A stretch of DNA of 64,000 nucleotides from JADMJV01 sp964649085 (GCA_964649085.1 CAZYPN010000013.1:1-64000), one strand, 5' to 3'; positions 15,280-23,716 are shown, counted from the stretch's first letter. Notes: generated by a model not told the origin, from the letters alone. Numbers and translations are program-made.

Positions 15280-17249
15280 AGCGACGCGCTTTCAGTTTGC
15301 TGGAAATCACTCTGGCGATAGCGATTTTGGGGCTGTTGCTGGCGGTAAGCCTGGCCAATTATCGGACCGGAACCCGCAAGGCCGGACCCCCGGCCCTGGC
15401 CAGGGTGCTGGCCGCCGAACTGCAGGCGGCCCAACAACGCGCGATTGCCGATCAGGTATTTGTGGTGCTGCGTTTTCCTTCGACGGTTTCGGGCATTTGC
15501 CAGTCGTTTCAACGCTATGAGGGGAGAGCCCGCGGCACGCATCGGCGGGGACGGAACTTTAGCGGGGAGTATGCCGACTGCGGCATTTTTATCGGTAGCT
15601 GGCCGCTGAGCTCGGGAGCTTTTAGCCTGGACCGCAGCCCCACGGGGCGAGAGGTTCCGGGGTTTGATCTGAGCGCCTGGTTGGCCCCCGAGCCGATGAG
15701 CCAGGACTTTATGCTGGTCTTTGCCCCGACGGGCGCGGTGTGGAGCAATGATTTGCCTTTGCTGGACGGGCACTATGTGCTGGTGGTGGGCCGGCAGCTG
15801 GCGGCCCGGCCCGGGGCGGCTCCGCCGGGCACGGCCCTGACCTCGCCGCCACCGCCCTACTACCGGTTGGAGCAGGCGGTGGACCCGTATTGTGTTGAGC
15901 TGGAAACCACGGGCAAGGTGAGCCTGGTGCCCGGGCTGGGAGCAGCCACGGGGGTGCAGCTGGCGCCCGTGGGAGCGGCTTCGCCGCCGGCCCCGGTGGC
16001 GGCCGCCGCTGCGCCGGGCAGCAATCAGGCCCCGGTGGTGGAGGCCATCGAGCTGAGCCCCTCGACCCCGAATTTGCCCGGAAGCGTACAGGGAACCATT
16101 CATCACGAGGATTATTTGCGCTTGACGGTGGAAGCTCGCGATGCCGAGGGCGACGGGCTAACCTGCCAGTGGACCAGCGACGGCGGAGCCTTTACCAGCC
16201 CGGGGCCGACGGTTATGCGCTGGGACCCGGGGCGCGGCCGCTTTGTGGCCCACTGGAGTTTTCGTGCCAACCCCAACGATGCGCCGGGGAAGATTTATCA
16301 GCTGGAGTGCGCGGTGCGCGATCGCCACGGCAATCTGGCTACGGCCGCCTCGGGGGTGCTGCTGAGTCAGAATATCGAGGTGCGCGTGAAACCCTTTCTG
16401 GCCATCAGCGAATGGCCCCATCAGGGTCTGTATACGGTGGAGGAGGACGGGGGGAATTTGACCCAGGTTCCGCTGCCCGGCATGACGCCCCACTTTGCCT
16501 GCGTGCATCCCGACGGCCAGACGCTGGCCTTTTGTACCGGCAACTATGTGGACAATGATTGGCAACTGTGGAGCGTGCGCAAGGATGGGTCGAATTTGCG
16601 CCGGCTGACCGATCCGGCCCTGGGCGGCTACGGCGGCTGTTATTCACCCGACGGCACGAAGTATGCGTTTCACCGAGGGGCCAATTTTCTGCTGATGCCC
16701 GCCTGTGGCGAGGTGGACCCGACGCCGGCGGCCGCGGCCGAGCTGCCTCCGCGACAGCTAAACACCCCCGGCATGGTTCCAAGTTGGCAACAGGACAGTT
16801 TTCGCCTGGACGGCAAGCGCATCGTGATGGCCGCACGGGTCCATGGGGGAGCCGACGAGGGGCTGTATGTGTACGATCTGGACAGCGATACGGTGAGCGA
16901 GATCTGTCCACCCATCGCGCGGGTGCCCACGATGCTGATGTATCAGGCCTGCTACAGCCGCAATCCGGCTTTTGCCAACAAGATTTTCGGCCTGCGCTAT
17001 ACGGGCACGAGTTTTGACCTGTTTGTGGTCAACGACGACGGTTCGAATTTTCAGCTGGTGCCCACGCCGCTGGGAGCCGGAGCCAGTATGATCAATCCGG
17101 GCCTGGGGCGCGACGGCAATTCGATGTTCTACTATACGTTTGCCGCCAATGGGGTGGTGAAGGCCACTTTGGACTTCAGCACGGCCACGGCCAGCGATCC
17201 GGAATATGTTCTGCAGGTGGGCAATCTGCGCAATTTGATGGCCTGGTAG
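15276..17249 (+). CDS. Prepilin fused to a PD40/TolB-like propeller
   Basis: The 657-residue protein starts with a textbook prepilin leader (MKRRA/FSLLE followed by ITLAIAILGLLLAVSLANYR) of the GspH/FimT type. A pilin-like globular part runs to about residue 220. An Ala/Pro-rich linker (near 225-250) and an Ig-like domain (APVVEAIELSPSTPN through AVRDRHGN) follow to about residue 365. The last ~290 residues contain propeller-type repeats (GLYTVEEDGGNL, HFACVHPDGQTLAF, YGGCYSPDGTKYAF, LYVYDLDSDT). Typical FimT/GspH pilins are 150-200 residues, so this is a large fusion. It closes the pilin operon and probably places a propeller at a pilus or pseudopilus tip. Confidence 0.8.
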   Translation: MKRRAFSLLEITLAIAILGLLLAVSLANYRTGTRKAGPPALARVLAAELQAAQQRAIADQVFVVLRFPSTVSGICQSFQRYEGRARGTHRRGRNFSGEYADCGIFIGSWPLSSGAFSLDRSPTGREVPGFDLSAWLAPEPMSQDFMLVFAPTGAVWSNDLPLLDGHYVLVVGRQLAARPGAAPPGTALTSPPPPYYRLEQAVDPYCVELETTGKVSLVPGLGAATGVQLAPVGAASPPAPVAAAAAPGSNQAPVVEAIELSPSTPNLPGSVQGTIHHEDYLRLTVEARDAEGDGLTCQWTSDGGAFTSPGPTVMRWDPGRGRFVAHWSFRANPNDAPGKIYQLECAVRDRHGNLATAASGVLLSQNIEVRVKPFLAISEWPHQGLYTVEEDGGNLTQVPLPGMTPHFACVHPDGQTLAFCTGNYVDNDWQLWSVRKDGSNLRRLTDPALGGYGGCYSPDGTKYAFHRGANFLLMPACGEVDPTPAAAAELPPRQLNTPGMVPSWQQDSFRLDGKRIVMAARVHGGADEGLYVYDLDSDTVSEICPPIARVPTMLMYQACYSRNPAFANKIFGLRYTGTSFDLFVVNDDGSNFQLVPTPLGAGASMINPGLGRDGNSMFYYTFAANGVVKATLDFSTATASDPEYVLQVGNLRNLMAW

Positions 17250-17273
17250 GTTTAGCAGGGAGGGGTTCGGGCT

Positions 17274-17897
17274 GTGGCAAAAGCCCCGGGCGTGTTTCCT
17301 TTCTGGCAGATTTTTCTTCTCATCGTCGTCTACCTACTGGGGTCGGTGCCCTTTGGGCAACTGGTCTCGCGCCGCTACGGGGTAGATTTGAGCAAGCGGG
17401 GGAGCGGCAATACGGGAGCGGCCAACGCGGCCCGCTCGTTGGGGGCGAAGGCCGGGCTGCAGGTGCTGGCGCTGGACGCCGGCAAGGGCGCGGCGGCGGT
17501 GCTGCTGGCCTATTTTGCGCTGTTGCCCGGGGTGCTGCTGCCGCTGACCAAGGCGGTATTTGGGCTGACCGCGATTGTGGGCCACAATTACTCGGTGTTT
17601 CGGCGTTTCAAGGGGGGCAAGGGGATCGCCACCACCTTCGGGGTGGTGGCCGTGCTGTGCCCCCAGGCCGCGCTGCTGGCGGGGCTGTTGTGGATTGGCC
17701 TGGTGGGGCTGACGCGCTTTTCCTCGGTGGGCTCGCTGGCCTCGACGGCGGCCATGCCGCTGTTGATGATTGTCTACGGGGCTCCGCTGGTCTATGTGGT
17801 GTTCGGCTTTGCGGCGGCGGGGCTGGCGTTTTTGCGCCACCGGGACAATCTGGAGCGGCTGATGGAAGGTCGCGAATTGAAGATCGACGAGGCCTGA
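17274..17897 (+). CDS. plsY: Glycerol-3-phosphate acyltransferase PlsY
   Basis: The 207-residue, five-helix inner-membrane enzyme transfers acyl groups from acyl-phosphate to glycerol 3-phosphate, the first step of phospholipid synthesis. The three conserved PlsY motifs are present: GSVPFGQLVSR, SGNTGAANAARSLG with ALDAGKG, and GHNYSVFRRFKGGKGIATTFG. Translation starts at a GTG. It lies 24 bases after the pilin-propeller gene and may be cotranscribed with it, though its function is unrelated. Confidence 0.95.
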   Translation: MAKAPGVFPFWQIFLLIVVYLLGSVPFGQLVSRRYGVDLSKRGSGNTGAANAARSLGAKAGLQVLALDAGKGAAAVLLAYFALLPGVLLPLTKAVFGLTAIVGHNYSVFRRFKGGKGIATTFGVVAVLCPQAALLAGLLWIGLVGLTRFSSVGSLASTAAMPLLMIVYGAPLVYVVFGFAAAGLAFLRHRDNLERLMEGRELKIDEA

Positions 17898-17953
17898 CAG
17901 GGTTCTCCTGAGGGCTGTCAAAAGGTCGTGGGCAACTCGTTGGAGGTATCGGC

Positions 17954-19075
17954 ATGCTGGAAGTAGAGAGTATTCGGGGCCTGTTGGATCAGGTGCTGAC
18001 GGTGATGGTTCGCGAGAAGGCCTCGGACGTCTACATTAAAGCCGGCAAACCGCCGGTGCTGCGTATCGAGGGGCAGCTGGCTCCGGTGGAGTGCGCGGCG
18101 CTGACCTCGGCGATGATTGAGCATCTGGCCTATACGGTGATGCCCAATCACCAGCGCGAGAAGTTCGATAGCGGCATCGACGACGCCAACTTCATCTACA
18201 ATCTGGACCGGGTGGGGCGTTTCCGTGTGAACGCTTATCGCCAGCGCGGCAGTGTGGCGATGGTGATGCGTCTGGTGCAAGACGAGATCCTCGAGTTCGA
18301 GCAGCTGGGGCTGCCGCCGGTGCTGGGCGAGATGGCGATGAAGAAGCGCGGGCTGGTGCTGCTGACCGGGCCGACCGGCTCGGGTAAGTCGACCACCCTG
18401 GCCTCGATGATTCGCTACCGTAAGGAACGGGCGATGGGCCACATTGTGACCATCGAGGACCCGATCGAGTATCTGCACTCGGATACGGAAACCTGCATTG
18501 TGAGCCAGCGCGAGATCGGCCACGATACGAAGTCGTTTAAGGAAGCGCTGGAGAGCGCGGTGCGTCAGGCGCCCGACGTGCTGCTGATCGGCGAAATGCG
18601 CGACGTGGAATCGGTGAAGGCGGCCGTCTACTTCGCCGAAACGGGCCACCTGGTGCTGTCGACGCTGCACGCCAACAACGCCATCCAGACGGTGGAACGC
18701 GTGCTGCAGTTCTTCCCCGAGGATATGCACGCCGGCATTCTGGCCCAGCTGGCCCTGAACGTGCGCGGCATTGTGGCGCAGCGCCTGGTGCGCGGTCACG
18801 ATGGGCGGCGCGTGGTGGCCTGCGAGGTGCTGATCGGCAACGCCCGTATGGCCGAACTGACGCGGGCCGGCAGCCTGGTGCAGATGAAGCGCGAGATCGA
18901 TCAGTTCCTGCCCGAGGGGATGCAGAGCTTCGATACGGCCCTGCTGGAGCTGTATCGGGCCGGCAAGATCTCGGCCGATGAGTGTATGCGCAACTCGGAT
19001 AATGCCAACGATATGCGCCTGAAGCTGAAGTCGATGCCGGTGAATTTGGTGGGGGCTGACGATCGCTATGAGTGA
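17954..19075 (+). CDS. pilT: Type IV pilus retraction ATPase PilT
   Basis: The 373-residue hexameric ATPase powers pilus retraction. It has Walker A GPTGSGKSTT (near residues 139-148), the Asp box IVTIEDPIEYLH, Walker B LLIGEMRD, and the AIRNLIRE-like region seen here as GNARMAELTRAGSLVQMKREID. GGAGG-type spacing (TTGGAGGTATCGGCATG) supports the start. The gene overlaps the following unknown gene by eight bases. Together with the minor pilins upstream, it indicates a retractile pilus; pilB, pilC and pilD are not in the window. Confidence 0.95.
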   Translation: MLEVESIRGLLDQVLTVMVREKASDVYIKAGKPPVLRIEGQLAPVECAALTSAMIEHLAYTVMPNHQREKFDSGIDDANFIYNLDRVGRFRVNAYRQRGSVAMVMRLVQDEILEFEQLGLPPVLGEMAMKKRGLVLLTGPTGSGKSTTLASMIRYRKERAMGHIVTIEDPIEYLHSDTETCIVSQREIGHDTKSFKEALESAVRQAPDVLLIGEMRDVESVKAAVYFAETGHLVLSTLHANNAIQTVERVLQFFPEDMHAGILAQLALNVRGIVAQRLVRGHDGRRVVACEVLIGNARMAELTRAGSLVQMKREIDQFLPEGMQSFDTALLELYRAGKISADECMRNSDNANDMRLKLKSMPVNLVGADDRYE

Positions 19076-19748
19076 GGGACAGGAAGACGACGACGGCGTG
19101 GAGATGATCACCGCCTTCGACACGGGCGAGAAGTTCGGCGACCAGCCGCCCGGGGCGGTGATGCACGAGCGCGGGATTCCGCTGGCGATGCGCGTGCGCT
19201 CGGGCCATATGGAGAACGGGCTGAACCTGGAAGGGGCCCAGGTGGCCTGGGAAGATATTGAGTTCATCAGTCTGGGCATCATTCATCATTCGCTGGGCAG
19301 CATGGAGCCGCCCAAGGGGATGATGCGCCAGGTGGTGGGCAAGATCATGGGCAAGAGCGACCGGGCTGAGAACAAGAACCCGCGCTATCAGGAGTCGATC
19401 TTCCTGGACATCTATAGCAACAAGCACGATGCGCCCTTCCGACTGGAAGCCTCGAACATCAACTACCGGGCTTTTCTGGGCAAGGAAGCGCTGTATATTT
19501 CGCAGCACAATTTTTATCGGCTGCTGGTGCGCATCGCTCGGGGAGCCGTGCGGGCCCATTTGAACGAGAATGCCTATCAGTATATCCAGCGCCGGCGCGA
19601 ACTGGTGCGCAGTCACCCGGCGATTTATGATTATGAGCTGGAAAGCCAGACCGACCTGGGACGGCTGGATGCGCTGCGCAAGACGGTCGATGTGGATTTG
19701 ACGCGCGATTCCTACGCCACCGAGGATGAGATGGTCGACGATGAGTGA
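19068..19748 (+). CDS. Unknown protein translationally coupled to pilT
   Basis: The 226-residue soluble protein begins inside the end of pilT and ends inside the start of gatC. It has an acidic N-terminus, a compact middle part (AWEDIEFISLGIIHHSLG, IFLDIYSNKHDAPFRLEA, NYRAFLGKEALYISQHNF) and a basic helix (LVRIARGAVRAH). The tail is acidic (YATEDEMVDDE). I recognise no family. Its place suggests a PilT accessory factor or a sensor for pilus state, but that is inferred from position only. Confidence 0.8.
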   Translation: MSEGQEDDDGVEMITAFDTGEKFGDQPPGAVMHERGIPLAMRVRSGHMENGLNLEGAQVAWEDIEFISLGIIHHSLGSMEPPKGMMRQVVGKIMGKSDRAENKNPRYQESIFLDIYSNKHDAPFRLEASNINYRAFLGKEALYISQHNFYRLLVRIARGAVRAHLNENAYQYIQRRRELVRSHPAIYDYELESQTDLGRLDALRKTVDVDLTRDSYATEDEMVDDE

Positions 19749-20022
19749 GTTCTCGGTACTGAAGGTGGCGGCGCTGGCGCGATTGGATTTGAGCGAGGAC
19801 GAGGCCCAGCGCTATCAGCGCGATCTGGACGCGATTGTGGGCTATATGGAGCGGCTGCGCCTGGTGGATACCAGCGCCGTGCCGGCCACGCTGGGCGTGC
19901 AACCCCACGTGAATGTGTTTCGCGAGGATGAGGCACGGCCTTCGCTGGGAGCCGAGGGGGTGCTGGCCAATGCGCCCCGACGCGAGGGAGATTCGTTTCA
20001 GATCCCACGCATTCTGGAGTAG
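19741..20022 (+). CDS. gatC: Asp/Glu-tRNA amidotransferase subunit C
   Basis: The ATG at 19741 overlaps the previous stop and gives 93 residues, the normal GatC size. The family pattern VLKVAALARLDLSEDE, a helical hairpin and the C-terminal extended stretch RPSLGAEGVLANAPRR followed by FQIPRILE are clear. GatC wraps and stabilises GatA in the GatCAB complex, which amidates misacylated Glu-tRNA(Gln)/Asp-tRNA(Asn). It is followed 12 bases later by gatA; gatB is not nearby. Confidence 0.92.
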   Translation: MSEFSVLKVAALARLDLSEDEAQRYQRDLDAIVGYMERLRLVDTSAVPATLGVQPHVNVFREDEARPSLGAEGVLANAPRREGDSFQIPRILE

Positions 20023-20033
20023 CGAGGTTTGCT

Positions 20034-21374
20034 GTGGAGGATTTGATCGGAGCGTTCCTGTTCGTCAATCCGGAGGCGTCCGGCCCAGGACTGCGGGTGG
20101 CGCTGAAAGATAATTTGTGCGTGAAGGGCTGGCCGACCACCGCCGGCTCGCGCATGCTGGAGCACTTCCGGCCACCCTATGATGCCACGGTGGTGGAGCG
20201 GCTGCGGGCCGCGGGCGCGGTGCTGGTGGGCAAGACCAATCTGGACGAGTTCGCGATGGGCTCGTCGACGGAAAACTCGGCCTTCCAGAAGACCCGCAAT
20301 CCGTGGGACGTGAGCCGGGTGCCAGGAGGCTCGAGCGGCGGCTCGGCAGCCGCGGTGGCCGCCGGGCTGTGCGATGTGGCCCTGGGCTCGGATACGGGCG
20401 GTTCGATTCGTCAGCCCGCCGCTTTCTGCGGGATCACGGGGCTGAAGCCGAGCTATGGGCGGGTGAGCCGCTATGGGTTGATCGCCTACGGGAGCTCGCT
20501 GGACCAGATCGGGCCGATGGCCTGGAGCGCCCGCGAATGCGCCGAGCTGCTGGACGTGATCGCTGGACCCGATCGGCTGGACTCGACCTGCTTTCAAGAG
20601 GCACCACCCGCCTACGCCGCCGGGCTGGAAGAACCGGTGAAGGGGATGCGCCTGGGCTGGGACCCGGCGCTGCTGGAGGGGCTGGATAGCACCATGGCGG
20701 GGAACTTCCGCGAGGCACTGGAGGTGTACCGCGAGCTGGGCGTGGAGGTGGTCGAGGTGGCCCTGCGCCATCTGGAGCATTCGCTGCCCGCATACTACGT
20801 GATCGCCACGGCCGAGGCTTCGTCGAATCTGGCCCGCTATGATGGGGTGCGCTATGGACACCGCGCCGATCAGAGCCGCGATGTGGGCCGCATGATGAGC
20901 CAGAGCCGCGCCGAGGGGTTGGGTCCCGAGGTGAAACGCCGCATTCTGCTGGGCACGTATGCGCTCTCGGCGGGCTACTACGACGCCTACTATCACCAGG
21001 CGCAAAAGGTGCGCACGTTGCTGCGACAGGAGTTCGAGGGGGTGTTCCAGGGCGTTCACGCTTTCGCGCTCCCCACCACGCCCACGACCGCTTTTGCACT
21101 GGGCGATAAGAGCGAGGATCCGCTGGCCATGTACCTCAGCGATATCTACACGGTGGTCGCAAACTTGACGGGTCTGCCCGCGATCTCACATCCGAGCGGC
21201 TTCGTCGAGGGGTTGCCGGTGGGCTTTCAGCTCATGGCCCCGCAATGGCAGGAGGGACGTTTGCTGCGTCTCGCCCACCACTTCCAGGAGCGCACCGAGT
21301 ATCACCGCCAACGACCGAAGTGCTTTACAGCAGCTGGCCGGGGTGCTATACTGCCCCCTGGTCCGCGGGAGTAG
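20034..21374 (+). CDS. gatA: Asp/Glu-tRNA amidotransferase subunit A
   Basis: The 446-residue amidase-signature protein carries the catalytic Lys (ALKDN), the cis-Ser region of VPGGSSGGSAAAVA and the nucleophilic Ser in GSDTGGSIRQPA. It releases ammonia from glutamine for transfer to mischarged tRNA. The GTG start gives an N-terminus ~30 residues shorter than many GatA proteins. The C-terminus runs about 17 residues past the usual YHRRRP end, and its TAG stop (21372-21374) is supplied by the GTAGCTC of tRNA-Gly, so gatA overlaps that tRNA by ten bases. It lacks an adjacent gatB. Confidence 0.93.
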   Translation: MEDLIGAFLFVNPEASGPGLRVALKDNLCVKGWPTTAGSRMLEHFRPPYDATVVERLRAAGAVLVGKTNLDEFAMGSSTENSAFQKTRNPWDVSRVPGGSSGGSAAAVAAGLCDVALGSDTGGSIRQPAAFCGITGLKPSYGRVSRYGLIAYGSSLDQIGPMAWSARECAELLDVIAGPDRLDSTCFQEAPPAYAAGLEEPVKGMRLGWDPALLEGLDSTMAGNFREALEVYRELGVEVVEVALRHLEHSLPAYYVIATAEASSNLARYDGVRYGHRADQSRDVGRMMSQSRAEGLGPEVKRRILLGTYALSAGYYDAYYHQAQKVRTLLRQEFEGVFQGVHAFALPTTPTTAFALGDKSEDPLAMYLSDIYTVVANLTGLPAISHPSGFVEGLPVGFQLMAPQWQEGRLLRLAHHFQERTEYHRQRPKCFTAAGRGAILPPGPRE

Positions 21375-21440
21375 CTCAGCTGGTAGAGCATCGGCTTCCC
21401 AAGCCGAGTGTCGCGAGTTCGAATCTCGTCTTCCGCTCCA
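21365..21440 (+). tRNA. tRNA-Gly(CCC)
   Basis: A 76-base cloverleaf: acceptor GCGGGAG pairs with CTTCCGC (one G-T pair), D-arm AGCTCAGC...GAGC, anticodon loop TTCCCAA giving CCC, T-loop GTTCGAATC, and an encoded CCA end. The first ten bases are also the end of gatA. Confidence 0.95.
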
Positions 21441-21448
21441 GGAACCAT

Positions 21449-21522
21449 GGCGATGTGGCCGAGTGGTTAGGCAGCGGTCTGCAAAACCGCGCACAGCAGT
21501 TCGATTCTGCTCGTCGCCTCCA
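21449..21522 (+). tRNA. tRNA-Cys(GCA)
   Basis: A 74-base cloverleaf: acceptor GGCGATG pairs with CGTCGCC (one T-G pair), anticodon loop CTGCAAA giving GCA, T-stem CAGCAG/CTGCT with TTCGATT, discriminator T and encoded CCA. It lies eight bases after tRNA-Gly in the same cluster. Confidence 0.95.
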
Positions 21523-21528
21523 TGCTGT

Positions 21529-21605
<77 letters not shown>

Positions 21606-21607
21606 AC

Positions 21608-21639
21608 AGGAACCCCGAGAAATCGGGGTTCCTTTTTTC
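21608..21639 (+). terminator. Rho-independent terminator of the gatA-tRNA cluster
   Basis: AGGAACCCCGA and TCGGGGTTCCT form an 11-base-pair stem closed by a GAAA loop (21608-21633), followed by a T-run at 21634-21639. There is no T-run on the opposite strand, so it serves the plus-strand tRNA transcript. Confidence 0.95.
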
Positions 21640-21669
21640 TTGCGTGGGAGGTAGACCAGGCGGGAACGG

Positions 21670-22809
21670 TTAGGAATGAATCTTGTCGATCACCCGAGTC
21701 CAGCCAGTTTCGCGAGCAAAAGCTGTTTCTGCGTAGCTTCCCTGCTCGGTTTTCCAGGGCCGCGTGTCTTGCCGATTCACCGCGCCTCGCTGATATCTTA
21801 ACTGCCGACGTTGCTCACTGTCAGGCTGGACCTCGATCTGCAGACCGTGACTATCGGGATGAGAGTCCGCGTGCTGTTCGGCCACCACGGCCGATTTCAG
21901 CGCCAACTGCACGTCACGCGCGGGTTCAGCAAGACTCGACGACAGTTTTTCTAGATTCTGGGCAAGGTGGTAGACATCGCGGTATTCCCAGAAGAGTTGG
22001 GTTTCACTGACGGCCTGACGCAGTTCGCTGCCGGCAACGGGGCCTTCGACGATAGCCTGGCCGAGCTTGCCGAGCGCTTGGGTGAGGGCAGGAATCTTGT
22101 CGAGGTCGACCGCTGAGAAGGTGGGAATATCCTCCGGGTTTTTTCGTGAACTCTCTACGACATCGCGCACGACCTCTTGGGGACTCTTGTCGGCGAGCGA
22201 TGCCATCAGTTCCTGATAGGGTAGTCCAAGGTAGCCCATCACCTCTTGCGAGGCCAGCAGATAGCGCGACTCATTCTTGAGTTCATGGGCGACTTCGACA
22301 CTGGCCATGTGGCAACAGTCGAAACTCAGGAGGTCGAACCCACGCCCTGTCTCTTTCCGTGCTTCTTCGAGCGCCTGGCGAATCTGGGGCAAACTCATCC
22401 AGCTGCGATGCCCTTCATCCTCCGAGGCACCTTTCCAGGCATCACCGTGGTCGGAGATGATCAGCCAGTAGTTCTCAGCGGGAAACTTCTTCATCCCCCA
22501 GCGGACGAAGTCCGCCAGGTTTGCTGGGTCGGCCATGTCGGCATCTCCCAGGTCCTGGTGCAATTTGGAATTCAGTTTCGGCTGATGGTCGTTGACCAAC
22601 TCGAGGCGATGAACGGTGTGAGGCCCGCTGCTGTCCGGATTTGGCCGGTGATCGACCTGAGCCAGGATTTTGACCTCGTCGGAGATGCCCCTTTCCATCT
22701 TGTCGACGTCGTTGATGCAACAAGCATAAAGATCGTTGTCGCAGGCCGACCAGACCAGTACGGTCCACTTGTGAGGTTGAGGTGTCGCAGATGAGGGTGA
22801 GATCTTCAC
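21670..22809 (-). CDS. Clostripain-family (C11) cysteine peptidase
   Basis: The 379-residue protein shows the C11 caspase-like core: WTVLVWSACDNDL as the first strand, YWLIISDHGD with the catalytic His (residue 121) and LLSFDCCHMAS with the catalytic Cys (166). A tail of ~200 residues follows. There is no signal peptide, so it probably acts in the cytoplasm, unlike secreted clostripain. C11 enzymes cut after Arg/Lys. A GTG start is used. Upstream on the same strand is a 36-codon frame with a good ribosome site that could encode a substrate or partner peptide. Confidence 0.87.
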   Translation of the reverse strand: MKISPSSATPQPHKWTVLVWSACDNDLYACCINDVDKMERGISDEVKILAQVDHRPNPDSSGPHTVHRLELVNDHQPKLNSKLHQDLGDADMADPANLADFVRWGMKKFPAENYWLIISDHGDAWKGASEDEGHRSWMSLPQIRQALEEARKETGRGFDLLSFDCCHMASVEVAHELKNESRYLLASQEVMGYLGLPYQELMASLADKSPQEVVRDVVESSRKNPEDIPTFSAVDLDKIPALTQALGKLGQAIVEGPVAGSELRQAVSETQLFWEYRDVYHLAQNLEKLSSSLAEPARDVQLALKSAVVAEQHADSHPDSHGLQIEVQPDSEQRRQLRYQRGAVNRQDTRPWKTEQGSYAETAFARETGWTRVIDKIHS

Positions 22810-22919
22810 ACCTTCACCCTAGCTCTGACCAGACGTTCCAGGGTTATCGCGACGTGAACAACTGAGCAAGATAGAGAACTGCTATCCCTGGCGTCGGTTG
22901 AACTCAACTCGAACCTGAA

Positions 22920-23030
22920 TCAGGCCTGTATCCAGGCCCACTCAAGCCAATCTGCGTTGCTCCAACTGAGCGTGGCTTCGACGCCCTCGGCTTCGAGGGA
23001 AACGACGATTGAGGGTTGTTGCTGTTCCAT
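22920..23030 (-). CDS. 36-residue peptide gene
   Basis: An ATG at 23030 with GGAG eight bases upstream opens a 36-codon frame ending in TGA. The peptide starts MEQQQPSIVV, continues acidic (SLEAEGVEATL) and ends tryptophan-rich (WSNADWLEWAWIQA). The ribosome site, the in-frame stop and the location 110 bases upstream of the C11 protease support a real small gene, but length alone gives little statistical weight. It could be a protease substrate, a leader peptide or a chance frame. Confidence 0.45.
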   Translation of the reverse strand: MEQQQPSIVVSLEAEGVEATLSWSNADWLEWAWIQA

Positions 23031-23107
23031 TGTGGCTACTCCAATCCTGGGATAGTCCACGCTCCGAACCGGGGACACTCTCATCTGTATTGTTGGTCCC
23101 TGGCTCT

Positions 23108-23139
23108 AGCATAGCAGGCGACCCTCGCCATCGTGTAAA
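23108..23139 (-). promoter_or_regulatory. Possible promoter for the small peptide / C11 protease unit
   Basis: On the minus strand TGCTATGCT (extended -10; TATGCT at 23113-23108) follows TTTACA (23139-23134). The spacing of 20 bases is longer than ideal, though an extended -10 can tolerate this. Transcription would start near 23101, about 70 bases before the peptide ATG. Confidence 0.25.
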
Positions 23140-23202
23140 CAAAAGTGAAACCGTTTGTTAATTTCGTGACACCAACAAACAGAGTCCAGCTTCAAATAGA
23201 AT

Positions 23203-23688
23203 CTACTGACACTTTTTAGTGTCCATATACCTCCACAGAGCGTGGGTGTGGGCGGGGAAAGCCAGCTCAATGGGTGATCGAGTCCAAACCAATTCTTCCA
23301 CCTCAGCTGAGCGAAACTGCCAATCGATCTGTTGGCGAGTGCGTGATTCACAGGTGCAAAAAAGCAGCAGATGGCCCGAATCGACGCTGGTGGCCTCAAG
23401 CAGGTTGATTTCCTGCGGCTGCACCACCAGAGAGGTTTCCTCGAATACCTCCCGGCAAGCTGCTTCCTGCCAACTCTCCTGCCCATCCACGAAGCCTCCA
23501 GGGAGAGCCAGTTGACCCTTCTGCGGCTCAATCCCTCGGCGCACCGTGAGCACCCCATCCTCGACCCCAATCAAGGCAACCACTACGGGGAGCGGATTGC
23601 GGTAAAACATCCGCGAGCACTGCGAGCAGCGACGGGGCCAGGAGAGTTGGGAGACCATTGGATGACCGCAGTCCGAACAGTATTTCAT
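23203..23688 (-). CDS. Nudix hydrolase with an N-terminal zinc ribbon
   Basis: The 161-residue protein starts with two CxxC pairs (YCSDCGH and RCSQCSR), a zinc ribbon as in NudC/YfcD-type Nudix proteins. It then carries a complete Nudix box, from GGFVDGQESWQEAACR to EVFEETS, matching Gx5Ex7REUxEExGU. It should hydrolyse a nucleoside diphosphate linked to another group; the substrate is unknown. It lies 28 bases after the preceding unknown gene on the same strand and may share its transcript. Confidence 0.9.
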   Translation of the reverse strand: MKYCSDCGHPMVSQLSWPRRCSQCSRMFYRNPLPVVVALIGVEDGVLTVRRGIEPQKGQLALPGGFVDGQESWQEAACREVFEETSLVVQPQEINLLEATSVDSGHLLLFCTCESRTRQQIDWQFRSAEVEELVWTRSPIELAFPAHTHALWRYMDTKKCQ

Positions 23689-23716
23689 GGCACACCATTC
23701 CTGACGGGCCGGTCGG

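Noticed and set aside
17895..17920. TGACAG...CTGTCA inverted repeat after plsY as a terminator
   Set aside because: The stem is only six pairs with an unpaired interior and is followed by A rather than T residues.
22942..23142. A 66-codon minus-strand frame overlapping the 36-codon peptide gene
   Set aside because: It lacks a ribosome site and has a disordered Arg/Ser-rich composition; the shorter frame has better start signals.
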